This document shows positions 1 through 11,863 of a stretch of 64,000 nt of DNA, in pieces. How positions within the stretch are numbered: the first letter of the stretch is position 1; each line of letters opens with the position of its first letter. The notes under the pieces were generated by a model, which made no database searches, was not told the DNA's origin, and saw only the letters and a list, made by a program, of their open reading frames with translations. The translations under genes and the position numbers were made by a program. This DNA comes from Schizochytrium sp. TIO01 (Eukaryota > Sar > Bigyra > Thraustochytrida > Thraustochytriidae): assembly GCA_004764695.1 (NCBI GenBank), contig SMSO01000025.1, positions 2,465,102 through 2,529,101 on the forward strand, in the 5' to 3' direction.

Positions 1-438
1 GCCTGCCATGGATGCAGTGTTTACAATGACTCCCTTCTTTCCAACAGCAAGTATCATCTCGGAAGCAATACATGAGCCGATAATCATGGCATTTGTGTTG
101 ATAGCAAGCATCTTTTGGACTTTGCCAAGATCTTCATCATACGCGACAATACCAGCATTGTGCGAAACAATCGTTGCTACCTCTCCAAAAATAATTTTGG
201 CCTGCTCTAGTGCCCGCCTCACTTGCTCGATCTCACTCATATCAGCTCGCACAAACGCTGCACAGCCTCCATTTTTCGCTCCCTTTTCCACCTCTTTGAC
301 AGCAGTCTGACCTTTGGTCTCATCGCAGACATCAACCATGACGACTTTGCCACCATCTGCTGCGAGTAATTTGCACAGCTCGAGACCAATACCTTGCGCA
401 GCTCCCGACACCCAGCATACCTGACCTTGAACCTTCAT
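1..438 (-). CDS. Short-chain dehydrogenase/reductase, N-terminal part (runs off the window)
   Basis: The minus strand reads open from an ATG at 438-436 to the window edge, 146 codons with no stop. The protein starts MKVQGQVCWVSGAAQGIGLE, a classical SDR Rossmann start with the glycine motif SGAAQGIG in place of TGxxxGIG. An Asp after the second strand (VVMVDVCDE) suggests NAD(H) rather than NADP(H). The HNAG signature (SHNAGIV) and an NTASMAG strand, where the catalytic Ser normally follows, are present. The YxxxK motif would lie left of position 1, so activity cannot be judged. The N-terminal pattern is closest to 15-hydroxyprostaglandin dehydrogenase-like SDRs, but the substrate is unknown. 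A GCGCAG just before the ATG could be a splice acceptor for an upstream exon. Confidence 0.85.
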   Translation of the reverse strand, partial: MKVQGQVCWVSGAAQGIGLELCKLLAADGGKVVMVDVCDETKGQTAVKEVEKGAKNGGCAAFVRADMSEIEQVRRALEQAKIIFGEVATIVSHNAGIVAYDEDLGKVQKMLAINTNAMIIGSCIASEMILAVGKKGVIVNTASMAG

Positions 439-3400
439 CTGCGCTGCCTTTTGCAATCAGTCTCACACACAACGAATGTCGAGCTCCTTCACGTTTCGGT
501 TTGCTGCATCGGCGGAAACCTTGGTCATAAAGCCCTGTGGTATTTCCACATGCTCCTACTCTATAAGACAAACGTATAAGCGAAGCAGAATTCGTATCTT
601 GGTCCCGCCACCACCTTTTCCAGTCCGCCACGTTCTGCCTCAGACGACCTTTTCTAATTTTACCCTCTCCAAACTCAAGTCCACAGCGAGGCCTTCTTGT
701 ACGAGGTATCCTCTGGAGGCTTTGCCCATGAGAACGTGCAGCACGTGGCTGTAACTGGGTGTACTCGGAAAGTTGTGATCGTAATGGGACGAACCTGACT
801 ATCGCTTTGACCGCGGTAAGCATGAAGACACAGCTCACGCGAAAGCTTAGTCTGGAGTGCATCTGCCTACGAAGCGACAGTCGTGCAAGAAGTGCAAGTG
901 GGTAGGACTGTAGCTTGCTTAGCACCCTAACTGTTGAACATCTTGTCGGTGCTTAAAGTTGAACTTGTGTTATTCTGAAAGGACCTCGATAAATAACGAG
1001 GTTCTTTACCAATATTGGGAATCATTGATAAATGGTCTTACTGAAGGAAAGGGATTGATAGGATAACCTCTCACTAGTGCGAGAGACCGAGAAGCAGCAA
1101 ACCTGACCATGGCTCGTCTGAGTGAAAGATGAGAGGCTTCCAGCTTTTTCAACCTGAAGCATAGCCTGTTTTCTCAAATGGTAATCTGTATTTAATATTT
1201 TGTCAGGGTCCATAGTACATAATGTTATGATGGTTATTTGTGAATAACAAGGGAAATCGTGTTCGTGATGATACAATTAGAAGACTTCCTTGGGTGCGCT
1301 GATTCGCCGAACTTGGCTAGATACCTGAACAGCTGTTCGCACTTCACAAAGACATTCAAACCAGTCGAGAATAAACTCTTCTAGCGAATTATAGTAGGAC
1401 CACAATAGAACTTCATGATTTACAAGAGAGGAATTGGGGGACTAGAGATGCTAGATTATGTCTCTCGTGGCTTCAAGCATTGATGTCTATTACATGTTGC
1501 ATGATTTTGCTAAGCTCTACCTATCTATAAAGACATTCTCCTAGATAGGAATTGGGTTCAGTTGAGAGCCTCGATATAAGTGAATGAGCAAATGAGATTA
1601 TTGTGTTTTGAACGTCATAGTTGGTTCAATGGCAACTTAGTACAATCAAAGATGAGTGTGTTTAAGTACAACCAAAGCTGCACTAAAATATATGGATATT
1701 TATTGCCTTAAAGCTGTCAGAAGAACAATTACACTTCTTAAAGATAGATTATTGTTGCGAGAGATTTCTACCGTTACCTCGCATAAATACATTTGGGTAA
1801 TTGCTTTTAAGCTTTACTTATTTTACTGATGTTTGAATAATACCCATGCATCGTATTGTTGTACAGCCCCAATTTGGCCTGATTTTCGGCAGTATTTATA
1901 TGGATACGACCGCTGAAAGATGAGCCTGGCCAGCTAGAGGTTGATACTAAAGATGGAGGTTCTTAAAAGTTCTTGGAATTTAATTCTAAGGCAGACTAAT
2001 GCTTGTTATAATTATGGAATAAGAAATATTTTAACTGTGCAAGACATAATTGAGGAATTTAGGTCAACTTGTCTCTTCAACCATTAACTTGCATTCCACA
2101 ATACTTGCTTCTAAGGAATATGAATGCATACTTTGGGTTCATGGTTTCTCCATCACACAAGTTTGGTTGTCTCGTTCTATCCCTATGTAAGTCCTAAATC
2201 ATCGAGGTATTTGAATGGAACCCATAGAACTCTTGCCATATATTGTCCAGTAGTTCCGTTGATTGGAGATTTCAGTAATGACCTTGAGTATGGAATGCTC
2301 ACGTTAGAAAACGAGGTGCAAGGCTTATCGGTACTTCGTCATGCACGTCAAATAAATAAAACTGAACCTCCAAGTTTTCAACGTATTGCAAAATCAGCAA
2401 CGATGTGAGACGTGTTGCCATCCTGCACCTTCAGAAGACCCAAATTTCTGCCACTATGCCCTGATTCTTCTGGCAACGGCTTTTGCACCAGAGACCTATA
2501 GCCTGAGGAAGATCGCTGCTTGTGAAACTTTCGACCTGGCTAATGGCGTTCCATAACACTTCGGGCGGAGAGCTATCCAGAACTTTCCATTACTCAAAGT
2601 ACAAACGGGTATGTACTTACAAGGGACGTTAATAACGGCATTTACCTACCATTGACCAGTCTTTACTCAATCTATCTCATTCGCTGCCTTCTTGCCCATC
2701 ATTTTTACTAGCTGCTATCTATTTTCCAAGATTTCTTCATCAGTGCACTGCACCTGATGCGGGAAGCCTAAAAAGAGGTTTTCCAGCAGATTTGGAAAGG
2801 AATCTTTCTTGCGCCTGTTGGTGGATCGAGTGGTGCCCAAACCTGATCTTGTAGACGTCCGACTTTGTCCCAGCTACCAAGAATGAATCAATCACAGGCA
2901 GCAGAAGTGTATATTTGCAATCATCGTTTATGATCCAAACTTCTGTCGCAAACATTGTATCAGCGGCCCTCTCCACCCTTCGGCTCCCAGGTCCGTAACC
3001 AAATTGAGAAAGTCAAAATGTCTGGTAAGCCATCGGCTTGAGCTCGCAGTGTTCGCAGACCTACTGCAATACAATTATCTCAATTAGCTCGGACAAGCCG
3101 CCTGATGTTATGGCCGTCTTAATGCACTGTCGAACGTGGCAGAACCCATATAAATTTATGATCCGCAAAGACGAAAGAGCGGCAGAGTTGGGGTCGCGGA
3201 AGACCGCATATTCCCACAGTAGAAGCGAAACTCGTCACAATATGCAACAGAGCCATTCGTCCAATCCTGTCTGGCTGCAATTGGGTTAAGAGACCATCTT
3301 CGAGTTAATCTTTCCTTCTGATTCATTTCATCTGCAACGGCTTCTTTTCTTTTCATGTGGAAACTGCCCATTGGCTGAGCCCCATCCCAGTCAGTCAATC

Positions 3401-3520
3401 AGTCGGTCCTCTTGTTCAAAAGGGTTCTACAGAATATGTGCACGAGTGTGAGTCGATATTCGCAGAGCTCGACGCTGTCGAAATACCCACCCTCCAAACC
3501 AGTCGCCTGAGCCCGAGTCC
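439..3520. other. AT-rich intergenic region, no supported gene
   Basis: About 3.1 kb with only short open frames that look like chance. The frame at 332-925 on the minus strand overlaps the SDR in another frame and resembles nothing I know. At 3018-3028 there is ATGTCTG followed by GTAAGC, which looks like a very short first exon with a donor, but no acceptor keeps a downstream frame open. No tRNA-like or rRNA-like sequence was recognised. Confidence 0.5.
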
Positions 3521-3752
3521 ATGGCAAGGGACGACACCCTTCCGCTCTTCACAAACTTGCTTAGAAAGCTCGAGCTCCAGCGTTAACTCGTTTCATCAGA
3601 AGAGGAGAAATAAACCGGAGACAACAAAGCCTTCGTCTTGGACGAGGATTTAGAACAAGTGTATTCTCGCATGTGCAAAGACCAAGAAGCCAGCTCTGTT
3701 GTCCGGACAATTCCTTTGCGTGCGACGTTAAATTCAAGGTTGATCTTCAGAG
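3521..3752 (+). pseudogene. Possible decayed exon with two in-frame TAA codons
   Basis: From an ATG at 3521 one frame reads protein-like sequence (MARDDTLPLFTNLLRKLELQ) interrupted only by TAA at 3584-3586 and 3611-3613. It then continues open through VLDEDLEQVYSRMCKDQ to a GTACGA donor-like site at 3753. Both stops could be CAA-to-TAA changes. No family is recognised. The call rests on composition and frame continuity only, so chance is a real alternative. Confidence 0.25.
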
Positions 3753-6700
3753 GTACGAAATGGTCGTACGCCGCATCGTTTGTACCTTACAGTCAGTACT
3801 TTATGTCCTACCGTCTTGATAATATAGTAACAAGATCTTTGAATCGCTCAAGGGAGACAATTGCTGTTGCAATGAGCGTCAAATGGTCTCTTAGTATAGA
3901 TGAGGAACGTGTCCCTAGAGTTAGATTGAAGCCAATAAGAATCGCAAAACTTAAGTATAAATCATTGATTAAGATCTAGAGACTATATCGGATTCAACTG
4001 GTGGAGCTCTCCAACCTAGTTACTACAGTATCCATTCATAGGTACTAAATTGGTCAAGGCCGGTGTTGATCTATTCAGAGCGAAATCATGAGATGTCCCT
4101 GGCACTTTGCGTAAACACGCATTTTTCTTTCCCCAGGCCCTTCAAGTTGTGTGACTGCGCACGACTGTTTCCTTTCCTAGGAAATTGCCATCTATCTCTT
4201 TTGCTTCCCCCCCCTTTTTATAATGAAAAATAAAAGAGAAAGAAAAAAGAGCAAACCGGGAAAGGAGCGCGTGCACCCTTTTTGTATTTTTTTTACTCTG
4301 TGCCTTGGTCCTTTCTTTGAAGAAAACCAAAACCAATAAAACATCATGTAGATTTGCTAAGAGAAGACCAAAAATGAGCGCCTCCCGGCATAGTAATCTC
4401 AATCATACACCACTCAAAATTTACATCAGTAGTATAGTAACATACAATCTTCTGCATTTTTTATATTTTTTTGATATAATGTTATCGAAAATCAATCTCA
4501 ACATGATGGTGTGATACTTCCCTTATGCAGCGTGGTACTACGTACTCTTTGCATACATACAGCATATATGTTGTGGCGTAAAAGGGTAGAGAAATGTTCT
4601 GACTGCGACAATTTACAGTGGATTTATTCTTGAGGTCTTATGTACTACCAGAGAAGAAACAACAGAACAACTAGCTGATTTTAATAAACTTCGAATCCTA
4701 AAATTTGCATAGTTCTTCTAATTGCAAACGATTTAGGTGGTGACAAGCTGACAATGTCTCAATGTGCAAATGCTTTGATCTTGTAATACTTGCTTTACAA
4801 ATAATTCTATTTTGTTCTACAAGATAAATTATCTAAATAAAAATACACAACCTAAAGTTAAAACTATCATGCATGAGTCGGAGTTTGGCAGGTTTGCCCT
4901 GACCTTTAATCTCCGAGTCGCTCTGCACAAACATATATGAAAACCCTCGCATTGTTGTCTTCTAAGTTTCATGACCTTCCTTCATTTTTACATAATAGAA
5001 GCGATAACCCGAAAGAATGCCTAAGCAAGCATACATTTCCGCAGCCACCCATCATAACGGCACTGGTATTTCCACTGGCCATCAACCATTGCAGCAACAA
5101 TTCGCTGGAGTGTAAGTCCTCAATTCCATGCTATGCCAGTAATGAGCACGGCAGCCTAACATCAGTTCAGCGGACAGAGACTAAGAAATAATTCAAAGTT
5201 TTTGCGCAAGTTCCTAATCTCCACTTCAAAAGGGAGGAGGAGACGCCTGCAAAGAGTCCCTTTCTTCTTCCAGCGAGAAATAAGAAAGCACAAGTGGTTT
5301 TCTCGACGGCGTCTGGAGAGGTGTTGTTTTCCCAGTTTCATTTTGCACAAGGCCACGTGTTGTAGTTACTAAGTTTGCCAGACCAATACTCAGTGCTCTC
5401 ATCGATTGCCTCTCCCATATCCCTCTGTGCTAAAGCGGACTCTCGCAATTGAACGCCCCCCTTTCTTCTCTAGTTGGTGAGATTTATGATTTAAAAGAAA
5501 CAATGATTAAAATTTTAGAAAGAACGAACTTTAATGAGAAACAAAAGAAGAAATGTTGCATATAAAACAAATACTTTTTCTCTCTCCCCTTCTGTTTTCA
5601 ATTTTCCATCTTACAAAAGTTTTTTATTTATTTATTAAATAACAATATTGAAAACAACAGTAACAACAATAATTAGGCATAAATAATCAAAGCAAGCACC
5701 CAACTACAACTAATGATAGATTACCATACCAGATATGACAACCTCTGAAAATGTAAGCGTGTGCGGCAAACAAGTTCTCTGCTGATATAGATAGATGCTC
5801 GCAGACGTTGCGTGCTCAATCTGCGAATTCATAATGAACTGTATTCATCTGCCGGATTGCACTGGGGTTGGGCCTTTCGCTAAAAGATGGCATGTGCCAC
5901 CTAGTAGCACTAAGGGGGGACGTGAGGGGCCTTCCAAGACGATCCCAACGCAAAATCATTGCAAACCGCTCTCTCGATAACTAGCCTTTGCTCCTTCTTT
6001 GCAGCAGTTTGCATCAGTTTCTAACTAGTTGGCTTTCGAGCTCGTGCAAAGTTTTGAGTCCAAAAAGCGCCTCTTGTGCGTGTGACTGATTGAAAGTGCT
6101 CAATGACTCAGGTACCGATTGGAGGAGATAGGGATCTTAATGAAATGAGATAGAAATAGCAGATGCATTGTAGATTTTAATTCGTCTCTAGATTGTGAGG
6201 ATACGAAACAGACGGACGACAATAGACGATAAGCTAAGAGACAGGCTATTCTTTCGTCGATTGCTCCTCAAGTGTGGAAATGAGACAGTGGTTCATACCT
6301 TTTAGCTTGCACTGACGTTTTGCAAGGAGAATATGGCAATGTTGATATTGCTTTAGCCTGAGATCTTCGTTTTAATTCACACAATATTTAATCCTTGAAA
6401 AATAAGCACTGCCAGCAAAACAAATAAACAAATAAATAAATATAAAATTAAAAAGAAAAACAGGAATTAATAAGTTTAAATAAAAGTAAAGTAAAGTAAA
6501 GTAAAGCGGCAAGAACAACATTCATAATTTGGACCCAACCGTGGCTGTGCTCTCTTCCGGCTGCACATCTAAACCTCATTGCGCCACCACGATTAGTCAC
6601 TAAAGCATTGAAGTACGTTACCTACGAAGGAGTCGCGCATCAGTTGACCTTATCCTTTGTATTTTGTAAAAGTAAAAATACAAAAAACAAACAAAACTAG

Positions 6701-9460
6701 CAACTTTATCTACTACGACACACATATACCATCTAGTAGTTATTTTTTTACTTTGTTTCAAAGTGCACACCTTAGGAGAATGAACCAGACTCCATGAACT
6801 TTGCCACGAACAGAATTAAGGCTATCACCGTCCTATTCACCTGTCAGCGCAGCAGTTAAATAGTAACGATTGCCCCAGCTTCAGCACAAGAGCGAAGGAA
6901 AGGATTGGCTACTAGTAAGGACCCTGGATTTGATAGTCCAACCTTTCGAAGGTAAATTTCTTTTCATTCATGCTTTTTCCCTCAATCCACTGCTTGATCA
7001 GATGCCAAGAAAAACTAGCTAACTTCTCGACAGGGAAAGCCTAATACTTAAGCTGGTGTGTTTATAATGTATCGTATCGTATCATAGTACTCTACCAAAG
7101 TTAAGTTCTTCATCCCATACTAAATGGCTTGTGAATAGCGCTGTTTAATTTTCATTTCTACCGATTGTTTTTATTTGAAAGAAAAATGAATTAGAAAAAT
7201 CGAAGCTTGTACACTTACGATTCCTGGCATGTATTTGATCTCCGTCGGCGTCGGCGCCGCTCACTTTCACGTGTCTCCGACCCGATTTCTCTCTGCAGCA
7301 CGGTGTTCTCAAGCTTCTCGCGTACCAGCTTGAAGTACAAGATGTGATCGCTTTATGGGAAAGCAAACTAAAATTCGCCACAGTGACTTGCAAAGCAGAA
7401 GCTATACAGGAGCTCTTACTTATTCGCCAAGGAAGGGAGCGGCGCATGCGCCCAAACGTCGGGAAGAATCGAAGATCGATCGAATGTCTTCAACGCAATT
7501 CCCATTCAAACTGTTGAAAGACATTTCTTTCTGCGTCCCTTAAGCATTCAGTCACTGCATTGGCACGGCTTTGTAGATTTTAGGTTATCACAGTTCGTTG
7601 TTCCGAGTCCACAATGGATTAAAAACAACCTTCTCAGCATTTTTTAGAACTCTTTTTTTAATTTTAAAAATAAATGACGAACGAATAATAATAATCCTTG
7701 CCCTTCTTTCAAACCAACTGAGTGACCAATTCAAAGATTGTACAGTTCCAGGACTGGCAGAATCTGAGTAGGTTAAGACCGCCTCTTCATGACGCAAGTC
7801 TTGCGGGTACGATATCTACTTTCACAAGCACTATCTATCACCTCAGATCTCAACTATCGGCATTCGATCTGCAAGTTTCTTCTTTCTTCAAGTTCTTTCT
7901 TTGCCTGGCATCACTATTTCCTAAATAAACAACTTTTTCTTTTCTTTTTATTATTGATCTTTTTTTAAAGTGCAGTCCTACCAGTGCCTAATAGTACCAC
8001 TATGTAGTTGCAAGTGACGGCTCGCGATCCATCTGCGAGACCGGGCGGCTCCCGGGCGACCCCTTGCATTCATCCTAGTGTTTGTATATGGGGGCACACA
8101 CTAGCACTACGGGCTGCACGTGCGCGGCGCTTTGTTCGGAGCGCGTCGATCCAAACTCGTGCAAGTATTACCTGAGAAGAGGAACGAATAGAATCTATTG
8201 ATGGTTCTGAGAAAGGTCCTGTGAGATAGCACATCTCAAGGTCTCCCGAGTTCACTTTGCATTCTTGTTGTAGAAAGTAAGGGGTAGGTACCTGGATACC
8301 TCGTTTCTTTCTTTGTCAAGACTATCTATTGATCTATTTATCTGTCCTGAAGATCAGGGGAACGAAGAAGTAGAATGAGCCAGCTAAAGAAGGTGGCCTC
8401 ACTCAACTCAAGGTTTGGCGCCTTTATGGCCGACTGATGCCGAGATGGCAGCCAGGGCGACGAATGCCTGCAAGAAATAAGCTGCGAGAGGACGAAGTTA
8501 AATGGGGTTGGTACCTCTTTCTCCTTTTTCTTGATCTATAATCAAAGTCTCGAGGTTTGATATGAGTTGCAAAGAAATTGCTATTCTCACAAATGGCAAA
8601 TGAGAGATTGTGCTTTGACTGACTAGTGAAAGTGCACAAATGATGAGGTAGCAGTGGAGCTTTTTCAGTCATGCTGAAATGTAGAGCACGCTATTCGTAT
8701 GCATCTTTTAAGGTGGGTAGAAGATCAAGTCAAAAAGGATCGACCTCCCTCTTCGTTCTTGACTTCATCAATGTCGCTCTCATAGTAATTGATCCATGAA
8801 TCTTTGACTTAAGACGATGGTGCTCAGTCGATTTAAGCCTGTATTCATTCAAAAGGTAAGCTCTTAATGCATTGTAGAGATAGCATGGAAACCACAGGGA
8901 CTATGCTTTGTCTTTTCAGAGGGGTTTCAAGATGGAAAAGGCCAACCATTATTTGCGCGGGCTGTTCTTAAAATTCGCAAAGCCTGTGTCTCGGAGCTGC
9001 CGTCAGAATAGCTTCGTGCCATTCCATAGGAAATGCTAATTTACATTGCAGTGTTTTGTCTTTTTTATCAAAGTTTGAGCATTCTTGATCGATTCATGCC
9101 AAAATTTATATATGAGAATGTGATCAACAATAAGTAAACTTTATTCAAGCGTGAGTTTAAGAAATTACTTCTAATCATCGATCAATTCCTCGTAAGCACA
9201 GTGCAAGTGTACCTAGTAGCACCCTGAAAAGAAGGCAACTGTGCTGCCAATGACCACCCTTCACATTTGGCTTGACTACTTCTAAATATCGACTAGAATA
9301 TAAATCAAGAGGTACCCGGGGACCTTTATGAACGTTTCACAGCGTCTTCAATCTTGGAGCTAAGCAACCAATCGTATGACGGAGCTTAAGCAGACTTGAT
9401 TCGAATATCACTTGCACAAACAAATCTGGGCTTCTTGAAAGATTGCAATTTCGAATGGAG
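3753..9460. other. AT-rich intergenic region, no supported gene
   Basis: About 5.7 kb dominated by A/T-rich sequence and short chance ORFs. Around 7230-7340 and 8040-8160 there are short GC-richer islands. The first reads on the minus strand as a short protein-like stretch (YFKLVREKLENTVLQREIG) bounded by stops, possibly another relic. No RNA gene, promoter or complete gene could be supported. Confidence 0.45.
6484..6506. repeat. (AAGTA)n microsatellite
   Basis: A short tandem run of a 5-bp unit, four to five copies, in an A-rich stretch (6410-6510) of intergenic DNA. Confidence 0.8.
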
Positions 9461-9486
9461 TTATTTTTTTTTTTTTATTTTTTTTT
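9461..9486. repeat. T-rich tract
   Basis: A nearly pure T tract broken by two A residues. It is followed by palindromic AT-rich sequence around 9490-9515. With the A run at 10056-10087 it brackets a 0.6 kb segment. Confidence 0.8.
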
Positions 9487-10055
9487 AATCATTAATTAAC
9501 TAATTAATAGTAATTATGAAATCAGGTGTTTGCAAGCCTGGAAGTAACGACGACAAACAACGCTGAGCTGGGCGAGCTTTGTTTTGGGGACAATCGTTGT
9601 GGATGCACTCAGCGATCTTCGAGCTGTGCTGCACAATCAGCAGCCTGTAGGTACGTGGTTTATTCGCCGCACGTTGATCAAAGTCAGCTCGATGAAAAAG
9701 CTGGTCCACCCTTGCTGTAAGATTTTAAGAACCTTGGACTTGTGCTATATGCTGCTTGCGATCTTTTTCTCAACCTTCGTTTTAATCACAGTCTTGACGT
9801 TGGGATTGCTTGATATTGATCCTGACAGCAAAAAAGTGTATTACTGACATTGTAATCCAATGAATAAATAAATCGCGAGTCGTTTGACGATAAAGACAGT
9901 GAAAATTGCTGACGTAGTGGTACCTGGCTATGTGAATATATAAGCTCCGCTTTCATATTTTCGCTCTAAAACTTTTCATCTCGTTTCTTTATCAATAATT
10001 TACTATAATAATCATAATAAAAGGAATAGAAATGAATATTTAACCTACCTACTAG
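9487..10055. other. Segment between a T tract and a 32-nt A run; possible exon relic
   Basis: The plus frame ending at 9847 (TGA) is open for roughly 95 codons. Its end reads like a membrane-anchored protein tail, with a hydrophobic stretch near LLAIFFSTFVLITVLTLGLL. It has no convincing ATG (a TAA precedes it) and would need an upstream exon. Nothing identifies a family. It could be a C-terminal exon, a relic or chance. Confidence 0.25.

Positions 10056-10087
<32 letters not shown>
10056..10087 (+). repeat. 32-nt uninterrupted A run
   Basis: Positions 10056-10087 are all A. A run of this length can be a retroposed poly(A) tail or a simple homopolymer. The segment before it has no recognised reverse transcriptase or gene. 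Confidence 0.9.
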
Positions 10088-10089
<2 letters not shown>

Positions 10090-10348
10090 ACTTTGAAGAA
10101 GAAGCGGAACAAATAATTGTTTTGTTTTTTTAACATGGGAATTAAACCAACAAAAACAATATATTAATTAATAATATATTTATACAGAACTAGAAGAAGC
10201 ATCCAAGGGCTGATCAATTCAAAAGAAAGCCTCGAAATAGCAAATCCGGATGGTTCAGATGTAATAGCTTTGCATGGAAATCGAAAGCACTGCTTATTCG
10301 ACTAACTGCTGACTAACTAATTTGATAGCATCTAGTATCTTACTTTGA

Positions 10349-10368
10349 GTACTTACTTACTTACTTAC
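10349..10368. repeat. (TTAC)n microsatellite
   Basis: About five copies of a 4-bp unit. Confidence 0.85.
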
Positions 10369-10645
10369 CTAGTTGCCTATAGAAAGATCTCCGTGAACTT
10401 GGGCGGCGCCCGACCTTCAAGTGGAGCGTGTGCTATCTATGTATCATGTGTATATGTTTATCCCAAGAGAGCGAAGGTTATAAGATGTATCCGGCTTAGA
10501 GTCGACGTTTGCCAACTCAGAGGTTATGCGTGAGACAACGACAACGGTAGTGGGTAATAACAGATAGTCTTGAACGCCGGCATTGCTGGCATGCGAGAAA
10601 GCTTTTTAGTACCTACCTGCATGAATGAATTGAGTGAATTGGAGT

Positions 10646-10669
10646 AACAAACAAACAAACAAACAAACA
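10646..10669. repeat. (AAAC)n microsatellite
   Basis: About six copies of a 4-bp unit in the same AT-rich gap. Confidence 0.85.
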
Positions 10670-11863
10670 TCATGATACAAACTAAGAACTAATTCATAAA
10701 CCATCTAGGTACTGAGTAAATTATAACAATTATGATGAGTTAGTTTTAGTTTCGAAGAGTTTGGAAAGAGACCTCAGGAATGGAATCACCTTCACTGCAG
10801 AATAATGACAGAGCGAGCAAGACAGCAAGGCAGCAAGCACGCAGCACACTGGCATGGCATACACGGCAGTGGAGGCTGGAAAGGGTGGCGTTGGAGGATG
10901 AACTATCGTGAAATGGTTTTCAACACGCAGGTTAAGTTGATCAACACGATCCTGCTTAGCTTGCTTGCGATTACACTATTTGATTTATGGAATGATGCAG
11001 CTTGTTCCAACAACATGAAAGAAGGATCCTTGAGCTTGAATGCAAAGGCTTTGTGATGAAGAAGGAGTCCAAACTGAAGAACAGTAATAGCCCATCCTTC
11101 AAAGAAGCAAACTAGGGAAGGCATGCCAAGCCATCAGAAGAAACACACGACCTCTCTTTCGTCGTATTCTCTAACATTGAAAGCATCGGCAAAGCCACGA
11201 CGGATTGTCCTTTTTCACCTCTCTTGTTAGTTTTATTTTTATTCTTTAGATTTTTTTAGAATTATTTTATACTTTTAATTAAAATTTTAAAACACTATAT
11301 GATAGTCAAAACTTGTGTTCCCAATATCATCTGAAGATGTAAACCAGCCTGCAGCAAATCCAAGGGAGAGATGAAACAGGGTGTTCTCACGATAGGGGAG
11401 CTGGAAAGAGTGAAAGAGGAATTCTTAGAGAAGAAATATCATCGGGAAAGGAAACATATATAGAGAGAAGTACTACCTTGCCAACTTATTATTTCATCCT
11501 TGAAGGGAAAAGTTATAAATGATGGAAGTAAATCATTTCAATTTAGAAAGCAAACACTTTTTCAGTAAAAAGAATTTAAGTTTGATAGGAGAAAGTTTTT
11601 AAAAGGGGGGCGGCAGTCAGGCGTAAGCAAAGCGCAAAAGCACGTGCAGCAGAATTCCAAATCCCGTGCGTGGCAATCAAACAAGGATCATCAGATCATT
11701 AACAGCAGGAGTGCCGAGCGAAGTACGACGAAGGACGCATAGGGCGAAACAGCACCAGCTTGGGAGAGTAGGGACGTGTATCGCTCCGCTGGGGGGGGAG
11801 GCAAAGAGCGGACAACAGACGAAAAGAACTCTAGCCCGCTCTTGACTGGTGCCTGCTAGCACC

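Larger units (their letters stand above)
10088..11863. other. Intergenic region upstream of the ammonium transporter
   Basis: AT-rich DNA with microsatellites at 10349-10368 and 10646-10669 and a palindromic AT block near 10160-10180. No gene is supported. The last 250 bases become more mixed in composition and probably hold the promoter and 5' leader of the transporter, but I see no clear TATA box. Confidence 0.4.

Noticed and set aside
3521-3752. TAA reassigned to glutamine
   Set aside because: Intact genes in the window (ALA dehydratase, AOS1, V-ATPase c and A) end with TAA exactly where their families end, so TAA is a stop.
6900-6960. tRNA-like GGATTTGATAGTCC segment
   Set aside because: It has a local hairpin only; no acceptor stem, anticodon arm or T-arm consensus could be assembled.
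11849-11863. Upstream GTG start for the ammonium transporter
   Set aside because: A eukaryotic start needs ATG here; the ATG at 11864 has an excellent context and gives the expected N-terminus.
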